Positions 63,591 through 64,000 of a stretch of 64,000 bases of DNA are shown in pieces; the stretch's first letter is position 1, and each line of letters begins with the position of its first letter. The DNA comes from [Clostridium] innocuum. Its GTDB lineage: Bacteria > Bacillota_I > Bacilli_A > Erysipelotrichales > Erysipelotrichaceae. Under the pieces are notes generated by a model. It was not told the origin of the DNA, searched no databases, and saw nothing but the letters and a program-made list of their open reading frames with translations. Position numbers and translations under genes: made by a program. The DNA is taken from NCBI GenBank assembly GCA_012317185.1, contig CP048838.1:2604001-2668000 (forward strand), written 5' to 3'.

Positions 63591-64000
63591 TTATTTCTGT
63601 TGTTTTTTGGCTTTATTATATGTATTAGCTAACTGTCCACAAGCTGCTTTAATCTCTCTACCATGAGAAACTCTCATGGTAACTTCAAGTCCTGTTTGCT
63701 CTAATTGATGTTTGAACGCAACCATTTCTTGTTTTTGTGGTGCTCTAATTTTTGAATTACTCGTCGGGTTGTATTGCAGCACGTTAATCATAACATTTTT
63801 GCCCTTAAACCATTTTGCAAGTTGCCTTATATCTGAGGAACGGTCATTTATACCTGGTAAAAGCAAATACGCAAATACCACTTTTCGATTATGCCTTTGA
63901 GAATAGGACAATGCTTGCTTAACAACATCTTCAATAGCGTACATGTGCATATGAGGAATGATACAGTTTCTCGCAGCCTGTGTTGCTGCATGTAAAGATA
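63591..64000 (-). CDS. Cfr/RlmN-family 23S rRNA (A2503) methyltransferase, C-terminal part
   Basis: The frame runs off the right edge; the last 135 residues are visible. SLHAATQAARNC, VVFAYLLLPGINDR, INVLQYNPTSN, APQKQEM and IKAACGQLANTY match the radical-SAM Cfr/RlmN family; AACGQL contains the Cys that forms the methyl intermediate. AYLLLPGIND and NPT...AP resemble Cfr (AYIMLPGVND) more than RlmN, suggesting C8 methylation of A2503 and resistance to phenicols, lincosamides, oxazolidinones, pleuromutilins and streptogramin A. The CxxxCxxC cluster and the upstream half are outside the window, so the subgroup cannot be settled. Confidence 0.75.
   Translation of the reverse strand, partial: SLHAATQAARNCIIPHMHMYAIEDVVKQALSYSQRHNRKVVFAYLLLPGINDRSSDIRQLAKWFKGKNVMINVLQYNPTSNSKIRAPQKQEMVAFKHQLEQTGLEVTMRVSHGREIKAACGQLANTYNKAKKQQK

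Overview
The window reads as a mosaic of mobile DNA from a low-GC, Gram-positive gut bacterium. Pointers are the purine-rich Shine-Dalgarno sequences, a bile-salt-hydrolase-type enzyme, Rib-repeat and VWA cell-wall proteins, Tn916-family modules and IbrA/IbrB genes. An Erysipelotrichaceae or Clostridium innocuum-like host fits but is inference only. No rRNA, tRNA or CRISPR array was seen.

Region 1 (1-27525) is part of an integrative/conjugative element with every gene on the + strand. It holds the end of a VirB4-type ATPase, two membrane proteins, a SipW-type signal peptidase with a set of SipW-type substrates and a large surface protein (2700-7666), and an accessory zone (7732-18155). A hairpin-rich, iteron-like stretch (18463-18786) that looks like a transfer origin follows, then a ribbon-helix-helix protein, a HAD phosphatase-like protein, a MobL-type relaxase, a VirD4-type coupling protein, a pentapeptide-repeat membrane protein and a Toprim primase-like protein. 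Two sequence families run through it. One is a short palindrome with core TGGCAA-N-TTGCCA, about 22 copies between genes and none after 26222. The other is a structured element of about 170-250 nt, present in eight copies (A-H), each heading a cassette of one to three small genes: a P-loop NTPase, a PemK/MazF-like protein, a PD-(D/E)XK protein, two LPD-like proteins and several unknowns. Base-pair covariation among the copies supports RNA (or single-strand DNA) structure. This cassette array beside a probable oriT is the most unusual feature of the window.

Region 2 (27526-38660) is a scarred stretch: a Cys-rich small protein, a decayed ibrA copy, a riboflavin-kinase/winged-helix gene with a nonsense codon, a resolvase-like HTH protein, mscL without a normal start, an HU gene with an internal TGA, a 1636-residue Rib-repeat adhesin and an Rrf2 regulator.

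Region 3 (about 38675-46390) is a compact Tn916-family element without conjugation genes: orf8-like HTH protein, sigma factor, MATE exporter, TetR, SAM methyltransferase, XRE repressor, MobT/Orf20, Xis and Int. Putative Int arm sites lie at both ends, and a TetR-type operator overlaps a textbook promoter.

Region 4 (46685-59722) has an AraC regulator, the ibrA-ibrB pair, a csbD gene cut by an IS256-family insertion, an IS110 relic, a VWA/DUF5011 surface protein, a serine recombinase and a bile salt hydrolase-like gene. Between recombinase and surface protein, 15-bp inverted repeats enclose a strong promoter, so this is a probable phase-variation switch. Region 5 (59886-64000) is a GC-richer transposon inserted inside another serine recombinase gene. 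It carries a TnpX-like recombinase, TnpW, sigma and HTH genes, and the 3' half of a Cfr/RlmN-family 23S rRNA methyltransferase that runs off the window.

Several genes are broken only at mononucleotide runs, often with a compensating second shift. Sequencing error is as likely as real decay.
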